A stretch of 64,000 bases of DNA from Gammaproteobacteria bacterium (GTDB taxonomy: Bacteria; Pseudomonadota; Gammaproteobacteria; Natronospirales; REEB76): contig DASVOS010000018.1 in NCBI GenBank assembly GCA_036383255.1, forward strand, positions 219,432 through 283,431. The letters are read 5' to 3'. This document shows positions 8,325-18,300 of the stretch, one piece after another. Position numbers and translations under genes: made by a program. Position 1 is the stretch's first letter. Each line of letters begins with the position of its first letter. The notes beneath the pieces are model-generated. The model was not told the DNA's origin. It saw nothing but the letters and a program-made list of their open reading frames with translations, and did no database searches.

Positions 8325-9608
8325 TTGTCCGATACCCTGTTCCAGGACGCCCAGCGCTACATCCCCGGCGGCGTGAACTCGCCGGTGCGCGCCTTCAAGG
8401 GCGTGGGCGGCGATCCCCTCTTCATCCGGCGCGCCGAGGGCGCGTATCTCTTCGACGAAGACGGCCGCCGTTACATCGACTACGTGGGCTCCTGGGGTCC
8501 GATGCTCGCCGGCCACGCCAACGCCAAGGTGGTCGAGGCGGTGCGCCGCGCCGCCGGCGACGGCCTCTCCTTCGGTGCGCCCACCGAGCTTGAGACGCGC
8601 CTCGCCGAGCGCATCTGCCGCCTGGTGCCCTCCATCGAGATGGTGCGCATGGTCAGCTCCGGCACCGAGGCCACCATGAGCGCGATCCGCCTCGCGCGCG
8701 GCCACACGGGCCGCGACAAGATCGTGAAGTTCGAGGGCTGCTACCACGGACACGCCGACTCGCTGCTGGTGAAAGCGGGATCGGGCGCTCTCACCCTGGG
8801 TGTGCCGAGTTCCGCCGGCGTGCCGGCGGCGCTCGCGACCCTCACCCTCACCCTGCCCTACAACGACGCCAGCGCAGTGGAAGCGCTGTTCCGCGAGCAG
8901 GGTGACGGCATCGCCTGCGTGATCGTGGAACCGGTGGCCGGCAACATGAACTGCGTACTGCCGGCACCCGGCTTCCTGGAGACGCTGCGCGCGGCCTGCA
9001 CCAAGCACGGCGCCCTGCTGATCTTCGACGAGGTGATGACGGGCTTCCGCGTCGCGAAGGGCGGCGCCCAGTCGCTCTACAAGATCACCCCCGACCTCAC
9101 CACCCTCGGCAAGGTCATCGGCGGCGGCATGCCGGTGGGCGCATTCGGCGGGCGGCGCGAGGTGATGCAGAAGATCGCGCCGCTCGGCCCGGTTTACCAG
9201 GCCGGCACGCTCTCCGGAAACCCGGTGGCCATGGCGGCGGGCCTCGCCATGCTCGACATCGTGGAGAAGCCCGGCTTCCACGCCGCCCTGGACAAGAAGA
9301 CGCAGAAGCTCGCCAAGGGTCTGGCCGTGGCCGCCAAGGAGAGCAGCCTGCCTTTCGTGTGCAACGCAGTCTGCGGCATGTTCGGCCTGTACTTCACCCG
9401 CGAGCCGGCCGTCGCCAACTACGCCCAGGTCATGGCCTCGGACGTGGCGGCCTTCAGGCGCTTCTTCCACGGGATGCTGGCAGAAGGGGTCTACCTGGCC
9501 CCTTCGGCCTTCGAGGCGGGGTTCATGTCCGCCGCCCACAGCGACTCGGACATCGCCGCCACCCTCGCGGCCGCCCGTCGGGTGATGGCCGGCATGGCCG
9601 CCGGATGA
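8325..9608 (+). CDS. hemL: Glutamate-1-semialdehyde 2,1-aminomutase
   Basis: A 427-residue PLP enzyme that converts glutamate-1-semialdehyde to 5-aminolevulinate, the haem precursor. The start is a TTG at 8325 preceded by GAGGT at proper spacing. It gives the family-typical N-terminus [23 protein letters not shown] and the standard length. Other motifs are [17 protein letters not shown] (109-125), [10 protein letters not shown] (137-145), [13 protein letters not shown] (231-243), and the Schiff-base lysine K263 in [15 protein letters not shown]. The open frame upstream to 8136 overlaps the divergent kinase and is not used. thiD-thiE-hemL may be an old gene order now interrupted by the kinase/phosphatase pair. 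Confidence 0.96.
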   Translation: MSDTLFQDAQRYIPGGVNSPVRAFKGVGGDPLFIRRAEGAYLFDEDGRRYIDYVGSWGPMLAGHANAKVVEAVRRAAGDGLSFGAPTELETRLAERICRLVPSIEMVRMVSSGTEATMSAIRLARGHTGRDKIVKFEGCYHGHADSLLVKAGSGALTLGVPSSAGVPAALATLTLTLPYNDASAVEALFREQGDGIACVIVEPVAGNMNCVLPAPGFLETLRAACTKHGALLIFDEVMTGFRVAKGGAQSLYKITPDLTTLGKVIGGGMPVGAFGGRREVMQKIAPLGPVYQAGTLSGNPVAMAAGLAMLDIVEKPGFHAALDKKTQKLAKGLAVAAKESSLPFVCNAVCGMFGLYFTREPAVANYAQVMASDVAAFRRFFHGMLAEGVYLAPSAFEAGFMSAAHSDSDIAATLAAARRVMAGMAAG

Positions 9609-9682
9609 CATACCCCGCGATTTGCGGCACTATTTAGCCAGGGTCAAAGTGCCAGAAGAATAAAGCCACGAGGAATACCGAG

Positions 9683-10135
9683 ATGGCGTTGGCAAAGATA
9701 TTCCGGTTCCTCCGGGACGAGGAGCATCAGCAGCTCCTGCAGAGCTCCGAGCGCAAGGCGTTCAAGCCGGGCGAGATGCTCATTCAGGAGGGCTCGCGCC
9801 AGACTTCCCTGTACGTGATCGTGAAGGGCGACGTCAAGGTGCAGCGCGACCATGACGGCTTCGCGATCGAACTCTCGCGGCATGGACCCGGCGAGATCTT
9901 CGGCGACATGTCCTTCATCGAGGGCCAGGCCGCCAGCGCCACCGTGATCGCCGGCGACGAGGAAGTGCTGGTGTTCATCATCACCCATGCCCACATCAGC
10001 ACCCTCATGAGCCAGAACCCCGCCTTCGCGGCGCGCTTCTACCAGTCGCTTGCCGAGATACTCTCGCGGCGTCTCAGGGAGACAACCAACCTTGTGCAGA
10101 AGGATGCGGCTGCGGTGTGGGGTAACCCGGAATAG
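9683..10135 (+). CDS. Orphan cyclic-nucleotide-binding domain protein
   Basis: A 150-residue protein that is almost only a CRP/FNR-type cNMP-binding beta-roll. Visible are FKPGEMLIQEGSRQTSLYVIVKGDVKVQRDHDG, the phosphate-binding cassette region HGPGEIFGDMSFIEGQAASATVIAGDEE, and a C-helix ending FYQSLAEILSRRLRETTNL. The cassette has the GEIFGDMSFIEG form of the family. No helix-turn-helix follows, so it should not bind DNA as CRP does; it may act as a regulatory subunit. Its final residues and stop (GNPE*) are encoded by an 18-bp sequence duplicated 104 bp downstream. Confidence 0.85.
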   Translation: MALAKIFRFLRDEEHQQLLQSSERKAFKPGEMLIQEGSRQTSLYVIVKGDVKVQRDHDGFAIELSRHGPGEIFGDMSFIEGQAASATVIAGDEEVLVFIITHAHISTLMSQNPAFAARFYQSLAEILSRRLRETTNLVQKDAAAVWGNPE

Positions 10136-10239
10136 TTCCCAGCCATCCCTGGCGCGCGACTTCAGTTCTAATTACCCACTGGGCGGACTCCTGTCTGCCC
10201 GTTCGCCGCATGCGGCGAACCTGGGGTAACCCGGAATAG
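10118..10239. repeat. Hairpin element with duplicated gene 3' end, family B (B1)
   Basis: An exact 18-bp direct repeat (TGGGGTAACCCGGAATAG) occurs at 10118-10135, where it encodes the end and stop of the cNMP gene, and again at 10222-10239. Between the copies lie CCAG CCATCC CTGG (10139-10152), GGGCGGA/TCTGCCC (10181-10200) and a 20-bp perfect palindrome (10201-10220, GTTCGCCG around CATG). The order is the same as in B2. Confidence 0.8.
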
Positions 10240-10261
10240 GACCTGTGAACTTCCGGATATA

Positions 10262-10294
10262 GAAAGCGCGACTTTGGTCGCGCTTTCCATTTTT
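10262..10294 (+). terminator. Rho-independent terminator downstream of the cNMP gene
   Basis: An 11-bp stem (GAAAGCGCGAC with GTCGCGCTTTC) is followed by CATTTTT. It serves the rightward transcript and stops short of the convergent LON-domain gene end at 10299. Confidence 0.8.
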
Positions 10295-10298
10295 GGGG

Positions 10299-10871
10299 TC
10301 AACTGACGGTGAGAGATTGGACCAGCGTCTGGAGGATCTCCAGGCGCTTCAGGGGATCGTCCACTTCCAGCAGGTACTGGCGCTGAAGCAGGTTGATGGG
10401 CAGCACTTCCGCGAGGCGGTTGCCCACCCAGCCAGCGTCGGCGTAGTCGAGTTCCGCCTCCTCCGCCTCCAGTTGCTGCAGCACCTGCTTCAGCAACTCC
10501 GCCAGCATGCCCCGGGTTTCCGGCACCGCCACCCGGGATTCATCCGGCAGGAACTCCACCTCGCCCAGGTTGAGGCCGTCCGCCTGGGTGCGCAGCGTGC
10601 CCACCCGGAAACGGCGCGTGCCCCGCGCCAGGATGTGCAACAGGCCATCCTCGCCGCGGCTCCAGTCATCGATCTCGGCCAGCGTCCCCACCGCTTGCAC
10701 CTTGGCCTTGCCGGTCTCGGCCCCCTCCTTGATGAGGCAGACGCCGAAGCCGTGGCCCTCCTTCATGCACCGGCTCACCATGTCGATGTAGCGGGTCTCG
10801 AAGATGCGCAACGGCAGCGCGCCGCCCGGGAACAGCACGGTGTTGAGAGGGAAGATGGGGATCTCGGCCAC
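10299..10871 (-). CDS. LON substrate-binding domain protein
   Basis: A 190-residue stand-alone Lon N-terminal (PUA-like) domain without ATPase or protease domain. Typical motifs are the N-terminal IPIFPLNTVLFPGGALPLRIFETRYIDM, FGVCLI, VGTLAEIDDW, GRRRFRV-like GTRRFRVG, and a helical C-terminus ending QRQYLLEVDDPLKRLEIL. Such proteins are thought to bind polypeptides; no enzymatic role is known. It starts one base after the mpl stop on the same strand, so both are probably one transcript. Confidence 0.87.
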   Translation of the reverse strand: MAEIPIFPLNTVLFPGGALPLRIFETRYIDMVSRCMKEGHGFGVCLIKEGAETGKAKVQAVGTLAEIDDWSRGEDGLLHILARGTRRFRVGTLRTQADGLNLGEVEFLPDESRVAVPETRGMLAELLKQVLQQLEAEEAELDYADAGWVGNRLAEVLPINLLQRQYLLEVDDPLKRLEILQTLVQSLTVS

Positions 10872-10872
10872 G

Positions 10873-12246
10873 TCAGCAGCGCGGTGCGGCGTTTCGCTCT
10901 AGCCTGTCAATCAGTTTCTCGTGGAAGCCGCCGAAGCCGCCATTGCTCATGATGAGGACGTGGTCGCCCCGCTGCACCTCGGCCATCACCGCGTCCGTGA
11001 GCGCGCCGATGTCCTGGATCACGCTGGCGCGGGTGCCGAGGGGGGCGAAGGTCCCGGCCACGTCCCACTTCACGTTGGGCGCCTGGTAGACGAACACCCG
11101 GTCCGCATCCTTGAGCGAGCCCGCCAATGTGTCCCGGTGCACTCCCATCTTCATGGTGGCGGAACGCGGCTCCATCACCGCGAGGATGCGCTCCTTGCCG
11201 ACCCGGGCCCTGAGGCCCGCGAGGGTAGTGGCGACGGCGGTGGGGTGGTGGGCGAAATCGTCATACACCGTCACGCCATCCACCTTCCCGCGCACCTCGA
11301 GGCGGCGCTTCACGCCCTGGAACGTGGCCAGGGCCGCCGCGGCCCGCTCCGGCGTGACGCCGGCGTGCTGCGCCGCCGCCATGGCGGCGAGCGCGTTGTT
11401 CACGTTGTGGGTGCCGAGCAGCTTCCATTCCAGCCGAGCCACTTTCTTCCCCATATATAGGACATCGAAGGCACTGCCGTCGGCCCGTGCGCCGGCCGCC
11501 TGCCAGTCCGCCTCCGGCGCCCCGAAGCTCTGCCGGGGCGTCCAGCAGCCGCGCGCGATCACCCGCGCCAGCGCCGCGTCGGCGCCGTTCACCGCGATCA
11601 GGCCGTTGCCGGGTACCGAGCGCAGGAGGTAATGGAACTGGGTCTCGATGGCGGCCAGGTCCGGGAAGATGTCGGCGTGGTCGTATTCGAGGTTGTTCAA
11701 CACCAGCGTGCGGGGCCGGTAATGCAGGAACTTCGAGCCCTTGTCGAAGAACGCCGTGTCGTACTCATCGGCCTCCACCACGAAGTGACGTCCCTCGCCG
11801 AGCCGCGCCGAGACGCCGAAGTCCGGCGCCACGCCGCCGATGAGGAAGCCGGGCTTCAGGCCCGCCTGCTCCAGGATCCAGGCGGTCATGGAGGTGGTGG
11901 TGGTCTTGCCGTGGGTGCCGGCGATCGCGATCACGTGGCGGTTGCGCAGGAGCTGCTCGTACAGCCACTGCGGGCCGGACTGGTAGGCGATTCCCTCCGC
12001 CAGTACGTGCTCCAGCGCCGGGTTGCCGCGCGAGAGCGCGTTGCCCACCACCACCACGTCCGGCGCGGGCTTGAGGTGCTCCGGCTTGTAGCCCTGGAAC
12101 AGCCGGATACCCAGCGCCTCGAGCTGCGTGCTCATGGGCGGATACACGTCCGCGTCGGAGCCCTCCACCTCGTGGCCGAGCGCCTTCGCGAGGGCCGCGA
12201 TGCCCCCCATGAACGTGCCGCAGATGCCGAGGATATGTATGCGCAT
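10873..12246 (-). CDS. mpl: UDP-N-acetylmuramate:L-alanyl-gamma-D-glutamyl-meso-DAP ligase
   Basis: A 457-residue Mur-ligase-fold enzyme of murein recycling. It attaches the recovered tripeptide to UDP-MurNAc in the cytosol. The N-terminal nucleotide fold is MRIHILGICGTFMGG, the ATP P-loop GTHGKTTTT is at 110-117, EADEYDTAFFDKGSKFLHYRP and LNNLEYDHADIF mark the central domain, and YDDFAHHPTAV the C-terminal domain. Length equals that of E. coli Mpl. The ATG at 12246 is chosen; the frame open to 12282 adds residues with no homology. It is divergent from rnd with a 59-base gap and has AAGGG upstream. Confidence 0.95.
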   Translation of the reverse strand: MRIHILGICGTFMGGIAALAKALGHEVEGSDADVYPPMSTQLEALGIRLFQGYKPEHLKPAPDVVVVGNALSRGNPALEHVLAEGIAYQSGPQWLYEQLLRNRHVIAIAGTHGKTTTTSMTAWILEQAGLKPGFLIGGVAPDFGVSARLGEGRHFVVEADEYDTAFFDKGSKFLHYRPRTLVLNNLEYDHADIFPDLAAIETQFHYLLRSVPGNGLIAVNGADAALARVIARGCWTPRQSFGAPEADWQAAGARADGSAFDVLYMGKKVARLEWKLLGTHNVNNALAAMAAAQHAGVTPERAAAALATFQGVKRRLEVRGKVDGVTVYDDFAHHPTAVATTLAGLRARVGKERILAVMEPRSATMKMGVHRDTLAGSLKDADRVFVYQAPNVKWDVAGTFAPLGTRASVIQDIGALTDAVMAEVQRGDHVLIMSNGGFGGFHEKLIDRLERNAAPRC

Positions 12247-12305
12247 GCGAACCCTTGGACTCGCTGCATGATAACCTGACACCCCCGCATTTGCCGCTGC
12301 CGTGC

Positions 12306-13451
12306 ATGTCAGACGCCTACCAGTACATCGACTCCCCCGCCGCCCTGGACGCGCTGTGCCGCCACCTCAAGGGCCAGCCCTGGATCGCAGTGGACACGGA
12401 GTTCATGCGCGAGCGTACCTACTATCCCGAGCTCTGCCTGGTGCAGGTGGCCACCGACGAACAGGTGGCCTGCATCGACACCCTGGCACTGCCTTCGCTG
12501 CAGCCGCTCCTGGACGTACTGCTGGACCCCGCCACCCTGAAAGTGCTGCATGCGGCGCGCCAGGACCTGGAGATCTTCTACCACCTGGCCGGCAAGGTGC
12601 CGGCGCCGGTGTTCGACACCCAGGTGACGGCGCGCTTCCTGGGCCTGCCGGACCAGGCGGGCTACGGCGCGGTGGTGCAGTCCTTGCTCGGCATCACGCT
12701 CGACAAGAGCCACGCCCGCACCGACTGGGCGCGCCGGCCGCTGCCGGCGGCAGCGCTGGAGTACGCCGCCGACGACGTGCGCCACCTGCGCGACATCTAC
12801 AAGAAGATGCAGACCGAGCTCGCCGCGCGCGGACGTGCCGCCTGGGCCGAGCCGGAGCTCAAGACCCTGAGCGACGAGAAGCTCTACAAGCCGGACCCGG
12901 AAGGCGCCTGGAACAGGGTGCGGGGCGTGCAGCGCCTCAAGCCCAAGTCCGCGGCGCTGGTGAAGTCGCTGGCGGCCTGGCGCGAGCGCACCGCCATGGC
13001 AGAGAACCGGCCGCGCCAGTGGATCCTGAAGGACGAGGCGCTGCTCGACCTCGCCAAGCAGCAGCCCGGTGACCTCGCGAGCCTCGCCGCGGTGCGCGGC
13101 GTGGGGGATGGCCTCGCCAAGCGCCACGGCGCGGAACTATTGAACATGCTCGGCCAGGACGGCACGCCGCCGCCCCTGGACCGCGAGCGGCATGCGGCGC
13201 TCAGCGTGCGCCAGGAGGCGCTGGTGGATGCGCTCTACGCGGTGCTGCGGCTCAAGGCCGCGGCGGGCGACGTGAGCCCGGCGAGCCTCGCTAACCGCGC
13301 GGAGCTCGAGCGGCTGGTGCGCGGCGAGCGGGAGCTGGAGATATTGAAGGGTTGGCGCCTCGCCATGGCGGGCCAGGCGCTCTTGGACTTCCTGCACGGC
13401 AAGCAGGCGCTCGCCGCCGGAGACGGAGGGCTGGATATAGCGCCCCGCTGA
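12306..13451 (+). CDS. rnd: Ribonuclease D
   Basis: A 381-residue 3'-5' exoribonuclease for tRNA and stable-RNA 3' maturation. The DEDD nuclease motifs are present: VDTEFMRE (Exo I, D30 and E32), AARQDLEIF (Exo II), and YAADDVRHLRDIY (Exo III with the Tyr of the DEDDy type). Two HRDC-type helical regions follow, around PKSAALVKSLAAWRERTA and ALVDALYAVLRLKA. There is no clear Shine-Dalgarno before the ATG at 12306. The stop is six bases from the convergent adk stop. Confidence 0.95.
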   Translation: MSDAYQYIDSPAALDALCRHLKGQPWIAVDTEFMRERTYYPELCLVQVATDEQVACIDTLALPSLQPLLDVLLDPATLKVLHAARQDLEIFYHLAGKVPAPVFDTQVTARFLGLPDQAGYGAVVQSLLGITLDKSHARTDWARRPLPAAALEYAADDVRHLRDIYKKMQTELAARGRAAWAEPELKTLSDEKLYKPDPEGAWNRVRGVQRLKPKSAALVKSLAAWRERTAMAENRPRQWILKDEALLDLAKQQPGDLASLAAVRGVGDGLAKRHGAELLNMLGQDGTPPPLDRERHAALSVRQEALVDALYAVLRLKAAAGDVSPASLANRAELERLVRGERELEILKGWRLAMAGQALLDFLHGKQALAAGDGGLDIAPR

Positions 13452-13457
13452 GGCGGG

Positions 13458-14390
13458 TTACTTCTTCTTGCCCTTCTTCTTGTCTTTCTTGTGCTTCTTC
13501 TTCGTCTTCTCTTTCTTCTTCTTCACTTTCTTCTTCTCGGCCTTCTTGGGCGCGGCCTTCTTCGCCGGCTTGGGCTTCGCGGCAGGCTTGGCCTGGGCCT
13601 TGGCGACCGGTTTCGCCGCGGCCTTGGCCGCGACCTTGGGCTCCGCCTTGGCGGTGGAGGCCGCCTTCGCGGCAGCCGCCGCCTTCGCAGCCTTCGCCGG
13701 CGGCAACGGCTTCACAGGCACCACCACCTTGCGCAGTCCCTTGGAGATCGGGTCCAGCACCGTCACCATCCGCTTCATGATGTCTTTCACGTCACCCACC
13801 GCATCCACGGTCTCGATACGACCCTGGTCCCTGTAGTAGCCGATGAGCGGCTTGGTCTGCCCTTCATACACGCGCAGACGGTTGCCGATGGTCTCCTCGT
13901 TGTCGTCAGCCCGGTGGTGCAGCGGGCCGCCGCAGCGGTCGCACTGGTCCTCCAGGCGCGGAGGATTGGTATAGACGTTGTAGGCGGCGCCGCAGTTCTC
14001 GCAGGTGCGGCGGCCGGTGAGGCGCTGCATCAGGATGTCGAAGTCCACCTCCATCAGGATGGCGGCATCGAGCGGCTGGCCGATGGTGCGCAGCATGCCG
14101 TCCAGGGCATGGGCCTGGGGGATGTTGCGGGGGAAACCGTCGAGGATGAAACCCTTCTTGGCGTCCGGGTTGCGCAAGCGCTCGCGGATGATGGCGAGCA
14201 CCAGGTCATCCGAGACCAGCTGGCCGGCGTCCATGGCGGCCTTGGCCTGCAGCCCCAGGGGGGTGCCGGCGGCCAGGTTGGCCCGCAGCAGGTCCCCGGT
14301 GGATACGTGGGGGATGCGGTATTTCTCGGCGAGCAGCTTGGCTTGGGTACCCTTGCCGGACCCGGGCGCTCCGAGCAGCACGATTCTCAT
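13458..14390 (-). CDS. adk: Adenylate kinase with zinc-type LID and long lysine/alanine-rich tail
   Basis: A 310-residue protein. Residues 1-222 are adenylate kinase: P-loop GAPGSGKGT (7-15), STGDLLRA, LDGFPRN, and a LID with C130, C133, C150 and C153 (CENCG and CDRCG) that should bind zinc. From about 225 to the end is a tail not found in standard Adk (about 215-220 residues). It is first Ala/Lys/Pro-rich, then nearly all lysine over the last ~40 residues, resembling histone H1-like tails. The core should interconvert AMP, ATP and ADP. The tail may bind nucleic acid or polyanions; that is inference. TATAAC at 14414-14419 (reverse) may be its -10 box. Confidence 0.95.
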   Translation of the reverse strand: MRIVLLGAPGSGKGTQAKLLAEKYRIPHVSTGDLLRANLAAGTPLGLQAKAAMDAGQLVSDDLVLAIIRERLRNPDAKKGFILDGFPRNIPQAHALDGMLRTIGQPLDAAILMEVDFDILMQRLTGRRTCENCGAAYNVYTNPPRLEDQCDRCGGPLHHRADDNEETIGNRLRVYEGQTKPLIGYYRDQGRIETVDAVGDVKDIMKRMVTVLDPISKGLRKVVVPVKPLPPAKAAKAAAAAKAASTAKAEPKVAAKAAAKPVAKAQAKPAAKPKPAKKAAPKKAEKKKVKKKKEKTKKKHKKDKKKGKKK

Positions 14391-14550
14391 GGCTTGTCCC
14401 GTCTGGAATTCGCGTTATAGAGCCGCCTTGGGACCCTGGAGCCCGCGAGGCAGGCGTAAAGTACCGGTTGTACCCCACTCCGTCAACGCGAGCCCAGCCG
14501 CCCACAAGCCGGCTGGAACCCGCCTGTTCGGCGCAGTTCGCCACCGGTAC

Positions 14551-14578
14551 TAATAAAAAGGGGCCTTTCGGCCCCTTA
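14551..14578 (-). terminator. Rho-independent terminator of the two-partner secretion operon
   Basis: On the reverse strand, AAGGGGCC GAAA GGCCCCTT is followed by TTTATTA. It lies 16 bases past the stop of the FecR-domain gene, the last gene of the operon. Confidence 0.85.
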
Positions 14579-14593
14579 TCGAAGTCGGTAGGC

Positions 14594-15301
14594 CTAGTTA
14601 CAGGTCTTCGGATCAGGCAACTGCTGCAGCGCGGGAGGCCTCAGGGCCAAGGGGATGCCCACGCCGGCCGCCCCGGCGATGAACACATATTGTCCAGCCG
14701 TGGTCTTGGTCTCGCCCCCCTGGTTGCTGAGGGCGATGGCCCCGGACTGCACGCCCGCGTACAGCCCGTCCTTCGGCGCCGGGGTAATGTCAGTGCAGTC
14801 GGCCGCGCAGAGCCGCACCTCATAGTCGGTGCCGCGGATGCCGATGGTCGCCACCGGCGTCTGCACCGCGTAGTCCTCGCGCCGGGTGTGGCCGATGAGT
14901 CCGCTCACGGCGCGGAACCCGCCCTTGAGCAGCCGGAAGAACGCGCTCTCCTGCCGTGCAGGCTGGGCCGGCGCGTTAGGGGCGGCAGCGGCCGGGCGGG
15001 CCCCGGCGTACTGGTAACGCTCGATCTGGAACCGGGACTCCGGCCGCAGCAGCACCCGGCCGCCGTCGGTGAACTCGATGTTCACGTAGCTCGAGCTCGC
15101 GGTGATGATCACCTCGCCCTCGTACACCGGCGCCCCCTTCAGGAGGTCGCGGATCTCGCCCGAGGGGGCCGCCACGCTCACGTGACCCGTCACCAGGGTG
15201 GCGCTCCCCACCGCGGCGGCGGGGTTGGTATCGGCATAGGCGCTCAGGGCCCCGAGCAGCAGGGCGCAGGCGGCGAGGGAGACGAGGTTGGGTAGGCGCA
15301 T
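14594..15301 (-). CDS. FecR-domain protein, exported
   Basis: A 235-residue protein with a signal peptide (LPNLVSLAACALLLGALSAYA) and a FecR domain. The domain shows VGSATLVTGHVSVAAPSGEIRDLL and, typical of the family, GAPVYEGEVIITASSSYVNIEFTDGGRVLLRPES. A second conserved block is VATIGIRGTDYEVRLC. Two close cysteines (CAADC) could form a disulfide. No membrane helix follows, so unlike the FecR anti-sigma protein it should be periplasmic or secreted. The ATG at 15301 with GAGG upstream is preferred to a TTG at 15313. It is the third gene of the operon, nine bases after the exoprotein stop, and probably assists or modifies the exoprotein. Confidence 0.85.
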   Translation of the reverse strand: MRLPNLVSLAACALLLGALSAYADTNPAAAVGSATLVTGHVSVAAPSGEIRDLLKGAPVYEGEVIITASSSYVNIEFTDGGRVLLRPESRFQIERYQYAGARPAAAAPNAPAQPARQESAFFRLLKGGFRAVSGLIGHTRREDYAVQTPVATIGIRGTDYEVRLCAADCTDITPAPKDGLYAGVQSGAIALSNQGGETKTTAGQYVFIAGAAGVGIPLALRPPALQQLPDPKTCN

Positions 15302-15309
15302 AACTGTCC

Positions 15310-18300
15310 TCAATGGCAGACCTGGGCGCTGCCGCTGTCCTGGGTGATTAGCTCGACCGGATTGCCGTCCGCATCCAGGACGATGACCGGGTCGCCATCC
15401 TTGTCCTTGCCGTCATCGGTGGTGTCGTTGCCGGTGGAGCTGGGGTCGATCTCGCCGGAGGTGGGTGGAGTCACGGGCGGTCCCAGCACCGACTGCAGCG
15501 AGACCACGAGGCCCGTGCTGGTGACGTTCTCCAGGCCGGTGACGAGGCCGAAGGTATCGATGACGAGGTTGTTGTCGCCGATGTCGAAGGCGCCATCGGC
15601 ACCGAGGGTCACGGCCCCCGTCTGGGCTCCGTTGCCGATGGCGATGGTCACGCCCGAGAACATGCTCAGGAAGTCCAGGTTGCTGAGGTTGAAGGCGCTC
15701 CCGGTCCCCGGCTGGTCCTCGACGCCGATGCTGGCGGTGGGATCGATGGGCGACACCTGCACCAGCGTGCCCTTGGGTACCGAGACGGCGCCCAGGATGC
15801 TGACGTTGGCGGCCTGCAGGTAGAGGTAACTGCCGGTCAGGGTGAGGTTGCCCAGAGTCAGGTCCCCGCCGGCGATGAACGCGCCGTTGGGATTGCTGGC
15901 GCCGGGCGCGATGCCGAGCTGTCCCAGCCCCAGGAGCAGGGTCAGGTCGCCATTGATGCCGGGCACGGTGCCATTGCCGATGGTGATGTCGGTGCTGGAC
16001 ATGTCGATGTCCTTGCCCGCCACCAGCGCCAGGGCGCCGGCGGTGATGGTGCCGGGACCGCCGCCGTTGTGGATGGTGCCGCTCGCGGTCGCGGACAGCA
16101 CGCCCGCGGTGAGGTCGATGCCGCTCAGGATGATGTCCCGGTCCGCCACCAGCTCCATCTCCCCGCTCACGTGCATGGTCGCGCCGGTCAGGTCGATGTC
16201 GCCGCCGGCGACCATGGTCACGTCCGTCGCGCCCAGCACGCTGAAGGCCGGCAGGCCGCTGGAGCCGAAGCCGGAACTGCTGGAACTGGGGCGGCCGATG
16301 ACGTTCTTGATCGCGTCGAAACGCTTGCCGACGGTGGAGATGTCGCTGGTGATGTCGCCCCCGGCGGTGATGCTCACGTTCCCGCCGCCCATATCCACTA
16401 CCGTAGGCACATAGACCCCGCCGGCCGCCTTCAGTGTGAGGTCACCGCCGAGGGTGACTGCGCCCGGGGTGCCGCCCGCGCCCACGGCGGCCAGGGCCAC
16501 CAGCAGGCTGCCGCCGGTGAAGACGGCGGGGGTGCTGGAGACGCGGGTGTCGAGGATGCTGTAGTTCCCCGCGGAAGCCGAAGCGGAGAGCCCGCCCAGC
16601 TTCACGCTGCCGCCGACGATCTGCACGCCCACGATGCCCACGCCCTTGACGCTGACGCTGCCCTTCACCTCGATGGCGCCGGCGCTGCCGCTGTTGCCGA
16701 TGTTGAACCCGGTGAGCTCGCCCGGGCCTGTGAAGTGGGTGTGATAGAGCGCGGCACCGCCGTAGGAGGTGACGTGGGTGTCCAGGTCCATGGAGCCGCC
16801 GCTGCCGGTGATGCTGACGTTGCCGCTGACGGTCACGTCGTGCCCACGCAGGCCGCCGCCGCCGGTGGGACCCTTGACGGTCACGTTGCCGGCCACGTTG
16901 ATGGAGGTGCTGCTGCCGGAACCGGTCTCGATGTTGATGCCGGCCTCGCCGCCGTTGATGTCGAAGCTCTGCGCGAAGTCGCTGCCCGAGAACGACCCAC
17001 CGACATGGAAGGAGCCGCTACCCACCGCCACGCCTTTCGTGGCAGTGGCGCCCAGGCTCTTGGTGTGGACCTGCCGGCCTTCGATGTCGATGTTGGCCCG
17101 GCCCACGCCGGTGACCGTCACCGCGCCCAGGGTCACCTGGTCCGCCGGGGGCGGCAGGCTGCCGCCGGAATTGCGGTCCAGTCCCACCTGCACGCCGGCC
17201 AGGCCCACGGTCTGGTGTCCGTTCATGAGCCGGCCATCGGCCAGGCCGCGGAAGAACAGGGTGGAACCCACGTGGCTGCTGCCGCTGAAGCTGCCGTGAG
17301 GCGTGGAGACGGTGCCGGTGGCCGCGGTGGCCGTCGCGGTGACGTTACCGGCCACCACGTCCGAGGCGAAAAGGTTCACCAGCGCCAGGCCCTTGCCGGA
17401 CACGGTGACGGTGCCTGCATTGAGCATGGAGGTGGCGCCGTGGACGCTGGAAGCGCCGCTCCAGCCGCCAAGGTCCACCACCGCCGCGCCGGCGGTGTTG
17501 TGGGAGGCATAGATGATGTTGGTGGGCACCGAGCCCGTGTCCTTGGTGTGGATGTCGTGGCCCTTGCCGGTGGCGGTCACGCCGTGCACCTTGATGTCGG
17601 CGCCGCGCACCATCACCAGGGCGTCGGTGCCGGTGACGGCGATGTTGCCGCCCACGCTGGCGCTGCCGAGGCTACCCTGGGCGATCACCTGGAAGAGCCC
17701 GGCACCCGCCTGGCCGCTGCCCGTGAAGTGGCGGATCGGCCCCACCTCGTTGGGGCTGCTGTGGCTGAACGCGCCGGCGTTCGCCGTGACGTTGACGTTG
17801 CCGCTGATCTTCACGTCATGGGCCGCGCCGTTGGGGCCGAACGCACTGATCGTGACCCCGGCCGCCACGGGCGCAGCCAGGCCCGGCATCGGGATGCTGA
17901 AGGACGAGCCGCTCAGCTTGCCGGTGGCGGTGATGGCGCCGTTGACGTGCACGAAGTTGCCGCCGGTCTGGGATTGGGCGCTCACGTAGATGTGGGCCTT
18001 GCCGGTGGCCGAGACCGCGGTGAGGGGGCCGGTGATGACGTCACCGTTGCCGAACAGGCTTACGTTGATGCTGGGCGCGCTGATGGCGCCGACAGTGATG
18101 TCTGCGCTCTGGTTGCTGCGGAATATCGAGATGTTCACGCCGCCGGAACCGTGGCCGTTGGCGCTGACGTTGCCGGCGGTTATGTTGGCCGAGCCGCCAC
18201 CCGTGCCGCTGCCGCTGGCATGCAAGTTGACACCACCCGCAACGCCCGCGCCGGTGGCGGTGACGTTGCCTACTGAGATCAAGGGATGGGTGCCGGTGGC

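Noticed and set aside
16069-18276. Long open frame opposite the haemagglutinin-type gene (735 codons)
   Set aside because: Its Ala/Gly/Asp/Val-rich composition mirrors the repetitive beta-helix gene on the other strand; there is no start context or homology.
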